Source: Symbiodinium natans
Lineage: Eukaryota > Sar > Dinophyceae > Suessiales > Symbiodiniaceae
Length of the DNA stretch: 64,000 nucleotides
Assembly (NCBI GenBank): GCA_905221605.1
Contig: CAJNDS010002525.1
Span: forward strand, 1 to 64,000
Direction of reading: 5' to 3'
The notes below the pieces were generated by a model. The model did not search any database and was not told the origin of the DNA. It worked only from the letters and a program-made list of their open reading frames with translations. Of the stretch, positions 50,554-62,611 are shown piece by piece. Positions within the stretch are counted from its first letter, which is position 1; each line of letters opens with the position of its first letter. Both the position numbers and the translations under genes were made by a program.

Positions 50554-50984
50554 CTGGGGAACAAACTTCCGTCAATGACATTGGGACATGATTGCACATG
50601 AGGGAAGATTCCCAAATTATGGGATATTGCAGCCCTAAGCCCTTACCTCCCCTTTCTCCTTAGTTAAGGGATATTGGCGTCTCTGGGCTTTCAACCACGG
50701 AGGCAACAGGACCAATGGAATCACGGACAGGTGGGGGGCTGGTTCCTTAGAGCGCTAGCTGTCGGCCTTGAAGGGAGTACTTGGAGGTTCAGGGTACTTA
50801 ATAACCCAATGATACGTGTGTGTATCACCCACTATCAGCCCCTTAAATACCCGAAGAGGGTTATCTTGGGTTAGAAGTACAGTTATAACTGCGTAAGTAC
50901 CATGAACCTATTCGGGTTTAGGGTCGAGGGTTTAGTGTTTAGGGTTTAGGGTTACCCTCAACCCTAAACCCAAAACCCTTTGTG

Positions 50985-52170
50985 AAGAGCCATCAAGTGA
51001 ACCATGGTCGCCGAGGTGCGCCTTCACGCCGTTCCCGACGGACATGATGTGCATCATGTATCCTGGCTAGGGTTTAGGGTTTAGGGTTTAGGGTTTAGGG
51101 TTTAGGGTTTAGGGTTTAGGGTTTAGGGTTTAGGGTTTAGGGTTTAGGGTTTAGGGTTTAGGGTTTAGGGTTTAGGGTTTAGGGTTTAGGGTTTAGGGTC
51201 TGGGGTCTGGGGTCTAGGGTTTAGGGTTTAGGGTTTAGGGTTGAGGGTTCACGTATCCTGGGGCTTGACAGAGTCGCGAGGGCAGGCACAATGGCAGTTA
51301 TAGCCTTCAGTGCTGAGTTCATAAACGCCCACCCCCCCACCCGCCCCACCCCCCCCCACCCCCCCGCCCACCCCCCACCCCATCCCCCCCCCCCCCCCCA
51401 CCCCCCCCCACCCCCCCCCCACCCCCCCCCACCCCCCCCACCCCCCCCCACCCCCCCCCCCCCCCCCACCACCCCCCCCCCCCCCCCCCCCCCACACCCC
51501 CCCCTCCCCCACCCGCCCCCCCCCCCCCCCCCCCCCCACCCCCCCCCCCCCACCCCCCCCCCCCCACCCCCCTCCCCCCCAAAAAAAAAGGACACGTGCA
51601 GTTATCTAGGGGATGATGGCATCGCCAAAAAATGCAAAGTGTACTCCTTCAGCTACTAAGACAATGGCAGTTGTAAGGCACGTCCCTGAATTCTTTGCGG
51701 CCTGCAAGCTTAGAGTCTTTTGTCGATAGGTTTAGGGTTTCGGGTTTAGGGTTTAGGGTTTAGGGTTTTCAAACCTATAGCTTTGTGGTCAGCAGCCCGA
51801 AGAGGGCTTGGACGGCCTGGTTCAAGCAGGACAATGCCAGCAACACCCCTAAAACCCCCTCAAACCCTAAACCCCAAACCCCAAACCCCAAACCCCCCAA
51901 ACCCCCCAAACCCCAAACCCCCCAAACCCCAAACCCCCCAAAAAATTCAAATCCCAAATCCCCCAAACCCCCCAAACCCCCCAAACCCTAAACCCCCCAA
52001 ACCCCAAACCCCAAACCCCAAACCCCAAACCCTAAGCCCTCATCATCCCAAAAGGTGGCGCAAACACCTAAAACGCTAACCGAAACCAGGCCACCTCCCC
52101 CCGAACCCGAGAGACTGTCGAGTCGGTCCAGCCTGCCCTGGGTGACGCAACCTATTAGAGCCCCCTGGGC
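50985..52170 (-). CDS. Exons of an unknown protein
   Basis: Minus-strand pieces: about 52095-52165 (VTQGRLDRLDSLSGSGGGGL), about 51780-51850 (GVLLALSCLNQAVQALFGLL), about 51664-51730 (TKDSKLAGRKEFRDVPYNCH), about 51245-51300 (CACPRDSVKPQD) and 50985-51065 (GYMMHIMSVGNGVKAHLGDH). The third and fourth flank a family D element and share a 15-bp duplicated border, so they should join as PYNCHCACPRD. The second is hydrophobic enough for a membrane helix. No family named. Confidence 0.5.
51068..51242. repeat. Interstitial TTTAGGG array (about 175 bp)
   Basis: About 24 units including a short TCTGGGG block near 51200. Confidence 0.95.
51288..51675. mobile_element. Family D element expanded by a C-rich tract, with 15-bp flanking duplication
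   Basis: TGCTGAGTTCATAAACGCCC at 51313 and TACTCCTTCAGCTACTAAG ending at 51660 are D ends. Between them lie about 270 bp of C runs broken by single A, G or T. ACAATGGCAGTT followed by ATA or GTA occurs just outside on both sides (51288 and 51661). Pro-rich and Gly-rich frames here are artefacts. Confidence 0.85.
51860..52040. repeat. CCCCAAA / CCCCCCAAA variant array
   Basis: Units of CCCCAAA alternate with CCCCCCAAA over about 180 bp, with a few CCCTAAA. Frames across it are artefacts. Confidence 0.9.
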
Positions 52171-52379
52171 ATGAAGCTTTTTGGGGTTTAGGGTTTAGGG
52201 TTTAGGGTTTAGGGTTTAGGGTTTAGGGTTTAGGGTTTAGGGTTTAGGGTTTAGGGCTGTTCAGAGAGCTTCAGGGTTTAGGGTTTCGGGTTTAGGGCTT
52301 GGGGCCCTATATCCCCAGGGTTTAGGGTTTGGGTTTAGTAGTGTTTGTGGCTCTAAATACCAATTGCCCCCAAAACCTT

Positions 52380-52465
52380 ACAACCTTCGACCGTGAAGGC
52401 CCGACCTGTGGGAATTGTGGAGCGGTCGACTTGCCATCCGCTTGGCGCCAGAACCATACCTAGTT
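52380..52465 (+). CDS. Plus-strand exon, unknown
   Basis: TVKARPVGIVERSTCHPLGA then RTI. Isolated and short. Confidence 0.3.
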
Positions 52466-53144
52466 CATGGTTGGGGTGGTGTGAAAAAATAAGAGTGTTT
52501 ATTCCTTATTGGGTTTAGGTACCCTTAAAAATGTAAAATGTTACCCAACTATGACAAAGATACGGGACAGCTGCTCCTCATCCATCCTGGGATGGGTCTA
52601 GGGTAGCACATGGGAGTGAGGCATTAGGGTTTCGGGCCTAGGCTCCGGGTTTAGGGTTTGGGGTCTAGGGTTTGTTTAGGGCAACCAAACTGCAAACATA
52701 CAATCAAGAACCTAAGCCCCGCACCCTGAGCTTTTCTGGGCACTTTCTCTTGTGCCCCAAGTTCGGCGCGTGCGATTCCCTTCAAGCTCGGGGTCTACAG
52801 CCCGGTTCTGATCAGGGAACTGACGGTGTTAGGTCCAGGGTTAGGGCTAGGGTTTCCGGTTTAGGGTTGAGTTTCGGGCTATAGCTGGGATTGAGGGGTA
52901 CTAGGTTTAGGGTTTAGGGTTTAAAGTTAAGATGTTAGGGTCTTTTGGCTAGGGTACTTAGTAGAGATAGGGGTGCCATAAACATCAGTTCTTGGTTCCA
53001 TAATTCCTATGAAGAAACCAACACGCTTGTTGAGGGCATGCTCAGGGTATGTAGGGTTCGATTGTCTTCCTCAGACTTCAAAGCTTCGAACCCTAACCCC
53101 CCCAAAAGCCCCCAAACCCTAAACCCTGCAAACCCCAAATTCTA

Positions 53145-53300
53145 AGACTAGTTTCACGGGCCCTTAATATGGTCCCTTACCCTCTTTAAAGGGTTCTGAA
53201 GTATGGGCCCTGAAATTGTGTAGGGTAGATGAGGGGTATAAAAGGGGCCCCCTTTTAAGGCCCATACTAAGGGGCCATGAAACTATCCTTAGGTAAATCG
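53145..53300. repeat. Long imperfect palindrome
   Basis: AGTTTCACGGGCCCTTAATA on the left pairs with TACTAAGGGGCCATGAAACT on the right; inner GTATGGGCC and GGCCCATAC also pair. Element-like, family not matched. Confidence 0.6.
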
Positions 53301-53489
53301 CAGCAAGCATGCCTAGACAGCAGGTTAGGCGCTAAGTTCTAGGGTTTGTTTTTTTGGGGTTTTGGGTTGTTAGAATGTATGTTGTTGAGGGTAGAAGGGT
53401 TGAGGACTTTAGGGTGCAGGGGAGTAAGTCGAATCTTGGGGTGTAGGGTTTAGGATTACATTCTTGGGGTTGAGAGTTTATACGAGTTA

Positions 53490-53890
53490 GGGTCTGTTGA
53501 TTCGCTAAAGCCGTCAAGGCACACGTTCTCGTCCAGGCGGAACTCAAACCAGCCGGCTCCTGTACACAAGGACGTGATAGGGGGTTAACCCCAAACCCTA
53601 CATGTAACAAGGAAACCCAAACACAACCCCACGAGCCATCAGGACGTAGGCTTCGACGCACAAGGACACCTTGTACCCTAAACCCCAGCCCCCTACACCC
53701 TAGACCCCTCCACCCCCTAAACCCTAAACCCTAAACCCTAAACCCCAAACCCCATAAAACCCCAAACCCCTCAAACCCCTAAACCCCTCAACTCTTCACC
53801 CATCAACCTGCCGAAGACCCGGCAAGAACCATCGAAGCGCTTGGGGTGCACCTTTCGTGGCCGAGCCCTGCAGCGCTAGCAGCTCACCTC
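53490..53890 (-). CDS. Two isolated exons, unknown protein
   Basis: About 53790-53885 encodes EIRGELLALQGSATKGAPQA then LRWFLPGLRQVDG; about 53495-53575 encodes CTGAGWFEFRLDENVCLDGF. A CCCTAAA-type array (53716-53790) lies between. They may belong to one gene; the join was not proven. Confidence 0.45.
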
Positions 53891-54873
53891 GGATTTCGGT
53901 TTAGGGTTTAGGGATTGGGGATTGGGGTTTAGGGTTTAGGGTTTGGCGTTTAGGCTTTAGAGTTCAGACTTCAGGGTTTAGGATTTAGAGGGGTCCAGGG
54001 CTTAGGGGGTTGGGGTTTAGGGTACAAGGCGTCCTTGTGCGTATCGGGGTTTGGGGTTTAGGGTTGTTTCCCATTATAGAGGTGCCCATACGAAGTTTCT
54101 AGAAGGAAGCTCTGGGATTTTGCCGGAGTGCCCGACCTAAACCCCTAGTGCCCTACCGTCCCTTTTCCTGCAGGGACTAGCTTCTAGGGTGTAGCATTTA
54201 CGGCTTGGCTCCCCTAAATCTATCCTTTAGGCAGTCTACCCCAATGGTTCACTGACTAGAACCCACGACTTTCACATTGGGACTGCCTATCTAAGGCAAG
54301 GGGGACACCCTGAAGCACGGCGTGTCATACTGACATGCCCCCTAACAAAAACTGTTGTACTGAAAGCTATGGTTGCGCGGCAGAATCTACCCTAACCCAT
54401 AAAAGCGCACCTGAACCCCTAAGACCTAAAACCTATTCAACCCCTAAACCCTCAACTCTCACCCCAAAAGCCCTAAAAAACAAAACCTCGGATTTTGCAG
54501 ACCCTCAGGATCCGCGCGCCTCATGTTACTTGGGCCCCAGAGTCCCTATACAGCAAGTACTTTAAGGTCCAAGTCCTAGTCCCTATAGACCCTATGGGAC
54601 CTATGGGCCGTGTAGGCCCTAGAGACCCTATAGACCCTATAGACCCTATAGACCCTAGACCCGAAACCCTCCCTATTTCGGTAGATGGACCCTTGGGGGG
54701 GAATCATGCAGCCGGGGGAACCAAGGCGCGCCTCCGCCTGACTTGACGCATCGCCGAAGATCCCTTCCTGCACCTTTGCTGGGGGGAAAAGGGGGCCAAG
54801 TTTAGGGTTTAGGGCTAGGGTTTAGGGACAGGGTTTTGGGTTTAAGGTTTAGGGTCTAGGGCCTAGTTGCTAA

Positions 54874-55160
54874 ATGCCTGGATGTAATACTGCATGGATG
54901 CATGAACTACCTCCGAACGCCATGATGTGCAGGCTCACTATGAGCATGAACGATCACCTTGCTGTACGGTGTGCACAGATGTACTTGCAGGTTCGCTTTG
55001 TGGAGGATAAGCCGCACCGATCTCATGCTGCTTCGGGATTTAGGGCTTTGTACAAGGTTTATCGGGCTTCGGGCTACGCACTGGTGTCTTTGGCTGACTT
55101 CGCACAACATGTGGTGCAGACTGTCCTGATTTTCCTTGCAGTGGGACCTCTGAAGGGGCC
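54874..55160 (+). CDS. Candidate plus-strand coding stretch
   Basis: HELPPNAMMCRLTMSMNDHL, AVRCAQMYLQVRFVEDKPHR and, later, SGYALVSLADFAQHVVQTVL. Ends at a family B element (55165). No domain. The opposite strand is also partly open. Confidence 0.35.
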
Positions 55161-55164
55161 CTCA

Positions 55165-55392
55165 GGAACCATGTACCTACACAGTATATACTTGGGCCCT
55201 AAAGCTGCTACATAGGGACCTCTTTACAAAGCCCAGCATATGCTAAAAATGTGTACATGGATCCCTAGAGGCGGAACTTCTTTGAACGACCATGTGTGGA
55301 AATATGGAATATTTGGGCCTGAGTAAAGCGCTTGCTACTTAGGGCCGTTGGGGCCCAAGTATGGACCAATATGGTACATGGACCCTTAGGGT
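55165..55392. repeat. Two family B elements side by side
   Basis: First: AACCATGTACCTACACAG ... TGTACATGGATCCCTAG. Second: ATGTGTGGAAATATGG ... GGTACATGGACCCTTAGGG. Only about 20 bp separate them. Confidence 0.7.
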
Positions 55393-55504
55393 ACAAAACC
55401 CTGAACCCTTAAACCCCTTAAAAAACCAAAAACACCCTAAAGGCCCAAGGCCCTAAAAAAAAAACAAACAACTAAAACACTTAAACCAAAACAAACAACC
55501 TAAA

Positions 55505-55612
55505 ACACACAAAAACCGGGCCTGCTCGTTGACGAACATGAGTGCCTCCTGCACATCTGCAGTGCTTGGGCAGCCATCCAAGCTGCCAATCTTGCCCACG
55601 CCTCAACAGCAG
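55505..55612 (-). CDS. Exon of an unknown protein
   Basis: VGKIGSLDGCPSTADVQEAL then MFVNEQAR. Good protein-like composition, between low-complexity A-rich DNA and a TTTAGGG fragment. Confidence 0.5.
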
Positions 55613-55704
55613 CAGGACTTAGGGTTGAGGGTTTAGGGTTCAACAAACTGCAAAGCCCCTTTACGCACTTTCAATGAAGGTTTGATGTTCGAGATAGGTC
55701 CAAC

Positions 55705-56460
55705 CCAGTTACACGCGCGCACGGGCTCATGGGCCCACGGGCCCGCCACGGGCCCACACGGGCCCACAGGCTCACGGGCCTACACGAATACCCAAAATCA
55801 GATTAAGAAAAAAGCGCTTCAGAAAAAGATATGTGTGCGAATTCAATACTCATGACCCCCCTGAACATGTTTCACTTGTCTTGTCGTTCGAGGGGACACA
55901 CAGCTTAAGACAAGATGCTTAGACTAAAGAAAAGATGCTCTTCAGAATAAGATACGTCTGCGGATGTAATGATCATGCCCCCCCCCTTCACCCCCGACAA
56001 AAAATAGGTACATTTGTCTTGTTGTTGTCTTGTTGTGGGAAGAGGCGTGTAGTTTAAGATGAGACACCTAAACTACAAATTAAAACTTGCAATGAAACAT
56101 TTACTTCTTCACGATGTGGAAAATTTTCCGTTGCCTATGGCCTATGGGGCGCAACACCAGATTCAGAAAAGATGTTCTTCAGAACAAGATACATCTGCAG
56201 ATGTGATACTCATGCCCTTCCTCAAAATGTTGCATCTGTTAGTCTTGTCGTTCGAGGGGGCACAGAGCTTAAGACAAGACACTTAAACTAAGAAACCATG
56301 CGCTTCAGAATAAGGTACGTTTGCAGATGGAACACTCATGCCCCCTCGCGAGAGAATAAAGGCTGCTTTTGTCTTTTTGCTGGAGGGGGTACACGGTTTA
56401 AGACGAGGCGCCTAAACCAAGTAATCGTGCGATGTGACACTATTTACGGTTTCAATGTCG
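55705..56460. repeat. GGGCCCAC minisatellite and diverged about 150-bp tandem repeat
   Basis: 55705-55790 is ACGGGCCCAC units. From 55800 a unit with CTTCAGAATAAGATACGT, GCAGATGTGATACTCATGCC, TTGTCTTGTCGTTCGAGGGG and TTAAGACAAGATGCTTA recurs four or five times with strong divergence. No gene; the small open frame at 56059-56286 lies within it. Confidence 0.75.
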
Positions 56461-56749
56461 CTTCTTAAGGACACGGGAAGCATGCTACCACGGATGAGGG
56501 CAAAGAGATTAAGAAGATACTGCACGTAAATCTACGGTTGCGTTGGAAAAATCCTTGCGAAGGTCCGAAGACATTAAGATGACACGTTCTGCGTATTAAA
56601 CTAAAACCTGCGGATGCAATACGAGTGCCCAAGAAAATTGAACACTCTACACCCTAAACCCTAAACCCTCAATCCTAAACCCTAACCCCTAACCCCTAAA
56701 CCCTAAACCCTAAACCCAAACCCCAACCCCAAAAAGCCCGAAGCCCCAA

Positions 56750-58790
56750 GGTGCCGATCCCAGCGGCGAGGCGTGCGAGCTTTGATGCCCTCGTTGGGAT
56801 CCCAGGGCTTCCAGTCGCCATCCTTTTGGGATGATGAGGGTTTAGGGTTTAGGGTTTAGGGTTTAGGGTTTAGGGTTTAGGGTTCAGGGTTCAGGGTTCA
56901 GGGTTCAGGGTTTAGGGTTAAGGGTTTAGGGTTTAGAATTTAGGGCCTTCTGGGCTTTGGGGGCTTTGTGGTTTTGAGGGTCTGGGGGTCTAAGGGCTTA
57001 GGGCCAGGGTTTCGGGGATTTACTTGGCAAAAGGGGGTTGAAGAGGGTCTAGGGGTTGGAGGTTCTGGGATTTTTTTTGCTGTTAGAGGGGCTAAAAGGT
57101 TGGCCTTGTCGAACTAGATACACAGGATTGTCGAGGACAACTCCAAAAAGGACGCCCCATATTGCACTCAGCAATATGGGTATATCGCAAAATAGGGGCA
57201 CCCCTTCATACCCTAATTAGAAAAGAGTCCCTTAAAGGGACCCCCCCAAAAAGGGTACCCCTCTTTTTGGGGAAACCCCCATATGTGTAATGAGCCATAA
57301 GCTCAGTAAATTGCAGCAAATCGACCCTGCTTGATGTACCTTTTGCTGGCAGCTGTGTTCCTCTTTCCGGGTTCCCCAAAAGGAAGCCCTAAACCCTAAA
57401 CCCTAAACCCTAAACCCTAAACTCTACACCCTAAACCCTAAACATTAAACCCTGAACCCCAAACCCTAAACCCTAAACCCTAAAACCCTAAACCCTAAAC
57501 CCTGAACCCTAAACCCTAAACCCTAAACTCTAGGTGGAGCTTTTAGGCTCTGGGGCCCCTATGCATTCCAAAGCCGCGCCTAAGTTCCGTTGGGGAAGTT
57601 TTCGATGTCGAGGGGCATACAGGCCGGCTTCCCGCTCGCGGATGAAATAGTCGATGCCTTTGGGTTTAGGGTTTAGGGTTTGGGGTTTAGGGTTTAGGGT
57701 TTGGGGTTTAGGGTTTGGGGTTTAGGGTTGGGGTTTGGGATTCGGAGTTTAGGGTTTAGGGCTTTTAGGGAGGTGAAGGTTTTTGGTGTGGTCTCGGGCG
57801 GTTTCGGGCTTACGAGGCTTTAGGGTCAGGCAGGCTTTGTATATCAGCAAAGTCAGCAAGGTTCAGAACACGGGAACGCTCGATGCAAACTGGGCACGCC
57901 ACGATTCGCGCCAGCTCAAAGCGACTAGGATGTAAGCTCTGCCCCATAAGCCAATGATAGGGAGTGGCTAAGCCCAAAGTAAACCCTAAACCCTAAACCC
58001 CAAACCTAGGGTTATCCTCTGAGCGCGAAGCACCCCAAAGTTTCTGAGTTCTATGTGAAGGTCCAGGAAGGTCCACGAAGAAGCCCCTCTCTGACTCAGA
58101 ATACGCAACTGAAAAACTATACCCATGAACCTCCGAGTAAGCCCTTACAAAAAAACATGAGAAAACCGTGAATAAGCCGATATACCACCCAAAATACTCT
58201 AGTCCTTCCCTCTGGGACGTACATCCATTCTGGGAAGGTTTCAGGGCGCAGGGTTCAGGGTGGTTTAGGGCTTAGGGCTTAGGGCTTAGGGTTTAGGGTT
58301 TAGGGTTTAGGTGCTCTGAGCCTGCAGGCACAGCCTCACCCAAGGTTGTCTTCGGAGGTGCTTGTCCAGCAGGGATCCTGCGCCGAAGATGCTTTGCGCT
58401 TCGGCTCCAGGATATAGGGTTTAGGGTAAGTGTATCAGGGAGCATCTGGGCTTTGAAGGGTTTGCCTAGGACTCTTTGAGGATTGCATTTGGATTTAGGA
58501 CTTGCGTGCCAACGGAAAGGCCTGGAGAAGTTGAAGCGCTGGCGCATGAGCTTTAGGAGCACTGCCCTGAAATGCACATCGAGCTCCGAGAAAGGCGCCA
58601 ATCAGTCATATTTGAGTACACCCCAGCGCACTTCGTGGTCTGGGCATGTCATGCCGGTCCCGACTCCGCTCATCAGGAGCTGGTTCAGCATGTCTGCTAG
58701 CCTCAGCAAACTCACACGCCAAAAAGCCAACACCGCTTCGCAACTCCATCGGCAAATCAGGGTGTTGTCCTAGTCAGCCTGTCGAGGTCG
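56750..58790 (-). CDS. Exons of one or more unknown proteins
   Basis: Minus-strand pieces: about 58480-58775 (DNTLICRWSCEAVLAFWRVS, LLRLADMLNQLLMSGVGTGM, an in-frame TGA at 58602-58604, then LAPFSELDVHFRAVLLKLMR and QRFNFSRPFRWHAS), about 58320-58412 (GAEAQSIFGAGSLLDKHLRR), about 57845-57965 (WLMGQSLHPSRFELARIVAC then PVCIERSRVLNLADFADI), about 57545-57660 (KGIDYFIREREAGLYAPRHR) and about 56750-56830 (KDGDWKPWDPNEGIKARTPR). Arrays separate them. No family named; grouping is inference. Confidence 0.45.
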
Positions 58791-59149
58791 TGATCGCATC
58801 CACTAGAAAGATGCCTTGAACCCTAAACCCTAAACCCTAAACCCTAAACCCTAAACCCTAAACCATCCTGCATGAACCCTCAGCTTGAACAGCTAGCGCT
58901 CCTCAAGTTTGAAAACTCCACGGCCCCACCTATGCAACAAACAAGCCACAAGCCGTCAGAGCTGAAGTTGGGGGCTCAGGGTTTGCGGTTTAGGGTTTAG
59001 GGTTTAGGGTTTAGGGTTTAGGGTTCATTCATAACGCCCCTATAATCCCCCCAAAATAACCCCCATATACTCCCCTATAGTCCCCCCCCCATTACCATAC
59101 TCCCTCTATAATCCCCCACATACTCAAGAAAAAGGGAAGCCCCTGACCC

Positions 59150-59345
59150 TAAGGGTCCATGTACCCATATAGTATATACTTGGGGCTTAAAGGGGTTCCC
59201 ATATGGTAGCTTTTAGGGCCCTAATATGTTCTATATAGGTACATGGACCCTTAGGGTGACACACTGGTCTGAGAGGCTCGGAATCATCGCAGTACAGGCC
59301 ATCGTCGGAGTCGTCGTCGATGAGCCTCCCCCGGACACAGCCATT
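59150..59345 (-). CDS. Acidic exon beside a family B element
   Basis: About 59265-59340 encodes GRLIDDDSDDGLYCDDSEPL on the minus strand. The B element (59150-59260) has nearly perfect 20-bp inverted ends and borders the exon directly. Confidence 0.45.
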
Positions 59346-59363
59346 TAGGGCTTAGGGGGCTTA

Positions 59364-59458
59364 CTTGGAGGTTCAGGGTACTTAGCAACCCAATTATAAC
59401 TGCACTTGTAACCCAATTGCAAGGTTCTAGAAGTGCCCTGAATCTGAACCTCCAACTA
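59364..59458. repeat. Family E element with TA flanks
   Basis: GGCTTA|CTTGGAGGTTCAGGG ... TGAACCTCCAAC|TAGGG: TA on both sides, like the copy at 43160. Confidence 0.7.
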
Positions 59459-59469
59459 GGGTTTAAGAT

Positions 59470-60600
59470 CCCCAGCTACGGAGAAACTCGGGACTCGTGT
59501 GCTCGCGGAGAGCAACTATTGCGTTCAGGGCCTCCGCCAAACCCTCAGGGCCCAAGACCCAAAGAATCTTAAACCCTAAACCCTAAACCCTCAACCCTCA
59601 ACCCTAAACCCTAAACCCTAAACCCTAAACCCTAAACCCTAAACCCTAAACCCTGAACCCTTAGTCTTTGCGCCTCAACACAGCAAACAAAACCATCCTG
59701 ACATCATGGGGCCTCTTCGCCCAAAGCCTCCCAATCCAAGCGCCATGCACCCGAGAAAAAGGGCTTAGGTTTTTAGGGTTTAGGGTTTAGGGTTTAGGGC
59801 TTTTTAGGGTTTAGGGTTTAGGGCTTTTAGGGTTTGTAGGGTTTTTAATGTTTAATAGGGTTTTTTATGTTTAAGGATAAGGGAAACCTACCCTTCCCCA
59901 CCCCCAAGCTCGCACCGGGAGAACGCGGTGAAGTCGCATCCTTGGGCCTCGCAAAGCACCTCCTGAGCTATGGCATTTGGGGTTGACAGGGTTTATAGGG
60001 CTTGTAGGGTTTATAGGGTTTAGGGGTTTAGGGGTTTATAGGGTTTATAGGGTTTATAGGGTTTATAGGGTTTATAGGGTTTATAGGGTCTATAGGGTTT
60101 ATAGGGTTTAGGGCGCAAACCCTAGACCCTGAACCCTACACAAGGTTTTCAAGGTGTTGGGGGTTTATGCTTAATTAAGGAAAAGAAGCCGAGGTTTAGG
60201 TCCGAAGGGCGACCGAACCTCAAAACCTCCCACCTTTCAAACTGGAACCGTCAGCACCAGTGAGAAGAATAACTCGATGTAAGCGCCCCCTGTGTCGGTG
60301 CTTGCGTGCGATCGCAGTGGGGCCTGATTGCTTTCAGAGTACGGTGGCTCAGAATGAGAAAAAGGATCGCTTAATTTTTTCTTGCTGAGCCTTTGGACTT
60401 TGGGGGCTTCAGGCTAAGGGCTTGGGAAGTTCTAGGGCTCAGGGTGTGAAGGGTCCCCTTGAGGTTCTTTAGTGGCTTGATGGGAACGATATGCCGTTCT
60501 TTTTCTTCTGGACCTGACAAGGGAATCTACTCCGCCCCCATCCCCCCCCCCAACAAAAAAAACAAAAAAAGGAATTAGGGCGCTACTGGCCGTCCTAGGC
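59470..60600. other. Array-rich stretch, little coding signal
   Basis: Arrays at about 59575-59660 and 59770-59835. At 59990-60115 the unit changes to the 9-bp TTTATAGGG repeated about ten times. No exon was supported. Confidence 0.6.
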
Positions 60601-60604
60601 TTAC

Positions 60605-61060
60605 CAGCCCAAATGAAGCCAATCTTCGAACTCCCCGGCCCAGTCTTCGTCGGTACCTGGCATGGCAGGGCAAAAGCAATTCCACAGCTGACCTGTCTCC
60701 AGACTACTTAGGGAAGTAGGTTATAACTACGCTTATAATTGGGCTACAAAGAATTAATCCCTAAACCCTAAACCCCAAGCCTTAGCCCTAAACCCGAAAC
60801 GCCCCCTAAACTTTTAGCTGCCATATTCAGAAACCCAATAAACCCAAAAAAGGCTAAGGATCTAAAGTTACAGCAAAACACTACAAAGCTCTGAGCCCTA
60901 ATCCCGAAGCCCTTCAGGGGGTATTCGGTTTAGGGCATTTTGGAAGCAACCGAGAAGACTCATTCTCGTGCGACCTTCGGACGACGGGGAAGATGGGTTA
61001 AGCACTCCACTATTTGCTGAAGAACGCCAAAAACACAAGAAATAAATCCGTCTATTACCC
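60605..61060 (-). CDS. Two short exon candidates
   Basis: About 60610-60665: MPGTDEDWAGEFEDWLHLGW then a stop, strongly acidic, could be a tiny exon. About 60930-61060: SSANSGVLNPSSPSSEGRTR then MSLLGCFQNALNRIPPEGL. Neither has a recognisable domain. Confidence 0.35.
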
Positions 61061-62280
61061 TTGTAAGGAAGATCTTTGTTGTTCTTTTTGTTTTGGGCGG
61101 GGGGGGGGGGGGGGTGGTTGTTCAGCAAATGGTAGCACTAGCCTTGAAGCCCAAACCCTAAAGCACATCCGAACTTCGTAGCAAATAAACTTGACGATGC
61201 ACGGAGAGGTTTGAGTGTGTATGTACATATGTCTCAACCCGAAACCCGAAACCGAAGCCCTAAACCCTAAACCCTAAACCCTAACCCCCCCCTAAAACCT
61301 AAACCCTAAACCCTAAACCCTAAACCCTAAACCCAGGGTCAGCTCGGCCCTTTCCTGGTTCCCTTGAGAACACGGACTAGATGAGCTTGAACTGTACCTT
61401 AAGAGTCCTAAACCTGCTTTTTGTAGGGTTCATATGAAGTAGGGTACATATTTCTTGTACTGCGGACTCGAGGTCGTGCATCATATGAAGGTGAGACAGC
61501 TTAGATTTGTGTTAAGCACGGTTAGCTATCTATTTCTTGTACCCCCAAAAGGACACCAGGTACATGCACTCACCCAAACTAAAAGAAAGGATCCTTCTAT
61601 ACACTCACCAATTACAATATTATAAACCCTGCTTCATATACATACCCCTTATACGATTCCTAGGCTACCAAACAAAACTAGGAGCCAGGCAAAGGCCAGT
61701 GAGTCGAGCAACCCCGTAGGGATTTAGGGTTAAGGGGTTTTAGGGCTTAAGGTTTAGGGACGGTCCCTAAACCCTGTCCGACCGACCTCGGTAGGTTTCA
61801 GCCCCAAAAAATGTCAACCGAAAAACCCAAAACCTTCTCAGGCCATGACCTTCGAAGCCAGTGAGCTCCGCAAACGTCTTCATTTCAGCGCGATTCAGGC
61901 GCCTCCAACATCAGGGCTTGCAGTGTGCTAAACTTGGGTCACCATTACCTGCTTTTTGTTGGTGCTCCTGCTATTTGTACAGGTACAAGGAATGCTGCCC
62001 TAAAGCCCCGCACCAAAACGGGTAGATAGGCCATTGCTATTGGGTGATCTGCGGAGGGGGCATATGAGTCTTCCTTAACTGTGGCCGAGAATTCCGTTCT
62101 TCCTAGATTACGCATGCCGAACATAAAGAAATAGATAAATGAAATATATATATATACACCAAGCGTTTACATGTGTGTATTTATTGCGCATTTCTGTATG
62201 CCTCTTCCTAGCTATCAACCGTTATGGGCTCATTGAAGCCTGCTTTACACGTTTCTCAACGGGCTGCGTGTTGGGTGGGG
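61060..62280. other. Mostly repeats and unassigned DNA
   Basis: Poly-G at 61095-61115, an array at 61255-61335, a family G inverted-repeat element at about 61420-61680, then no recognisable exon to 62280. Confidence 0.5.
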
Positions 62281-62611
62281 TGGGGTGTTGAACAGTTGCG
62301 TCCCTGGATGTCGGAATTTGTTCTTGGGGGTCTCTACTTCGGAACGCTGTAGCTCAACATATTGTTGGCCGACGTCACTAGAGCTCCGCGGAAACCGATT
62401 GCTTAACATTGCCTTAACATCTCAGAAAAAAAACCGAGGGCGGTTGATGTGTTTGACAGCCTCGCATAGGAAAATCTCCACCAACAAATAGGCGGCATTG
62501 TGAGGTTTATGCACATTGACATGCAAGCTCAAGAGTCCCAGCAGTTGTCCTTCGCTTTGTTCCGGTCGAACTTCACTACAGCAGGGGTTGTAATAATCCT
62601 GGGAAAGCTCT

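Noticed and set aside
51221-51660. Gly-rich and Pro-rich frames of 90-120 codons
   Set aside because: Made by C runs inside a family D element.
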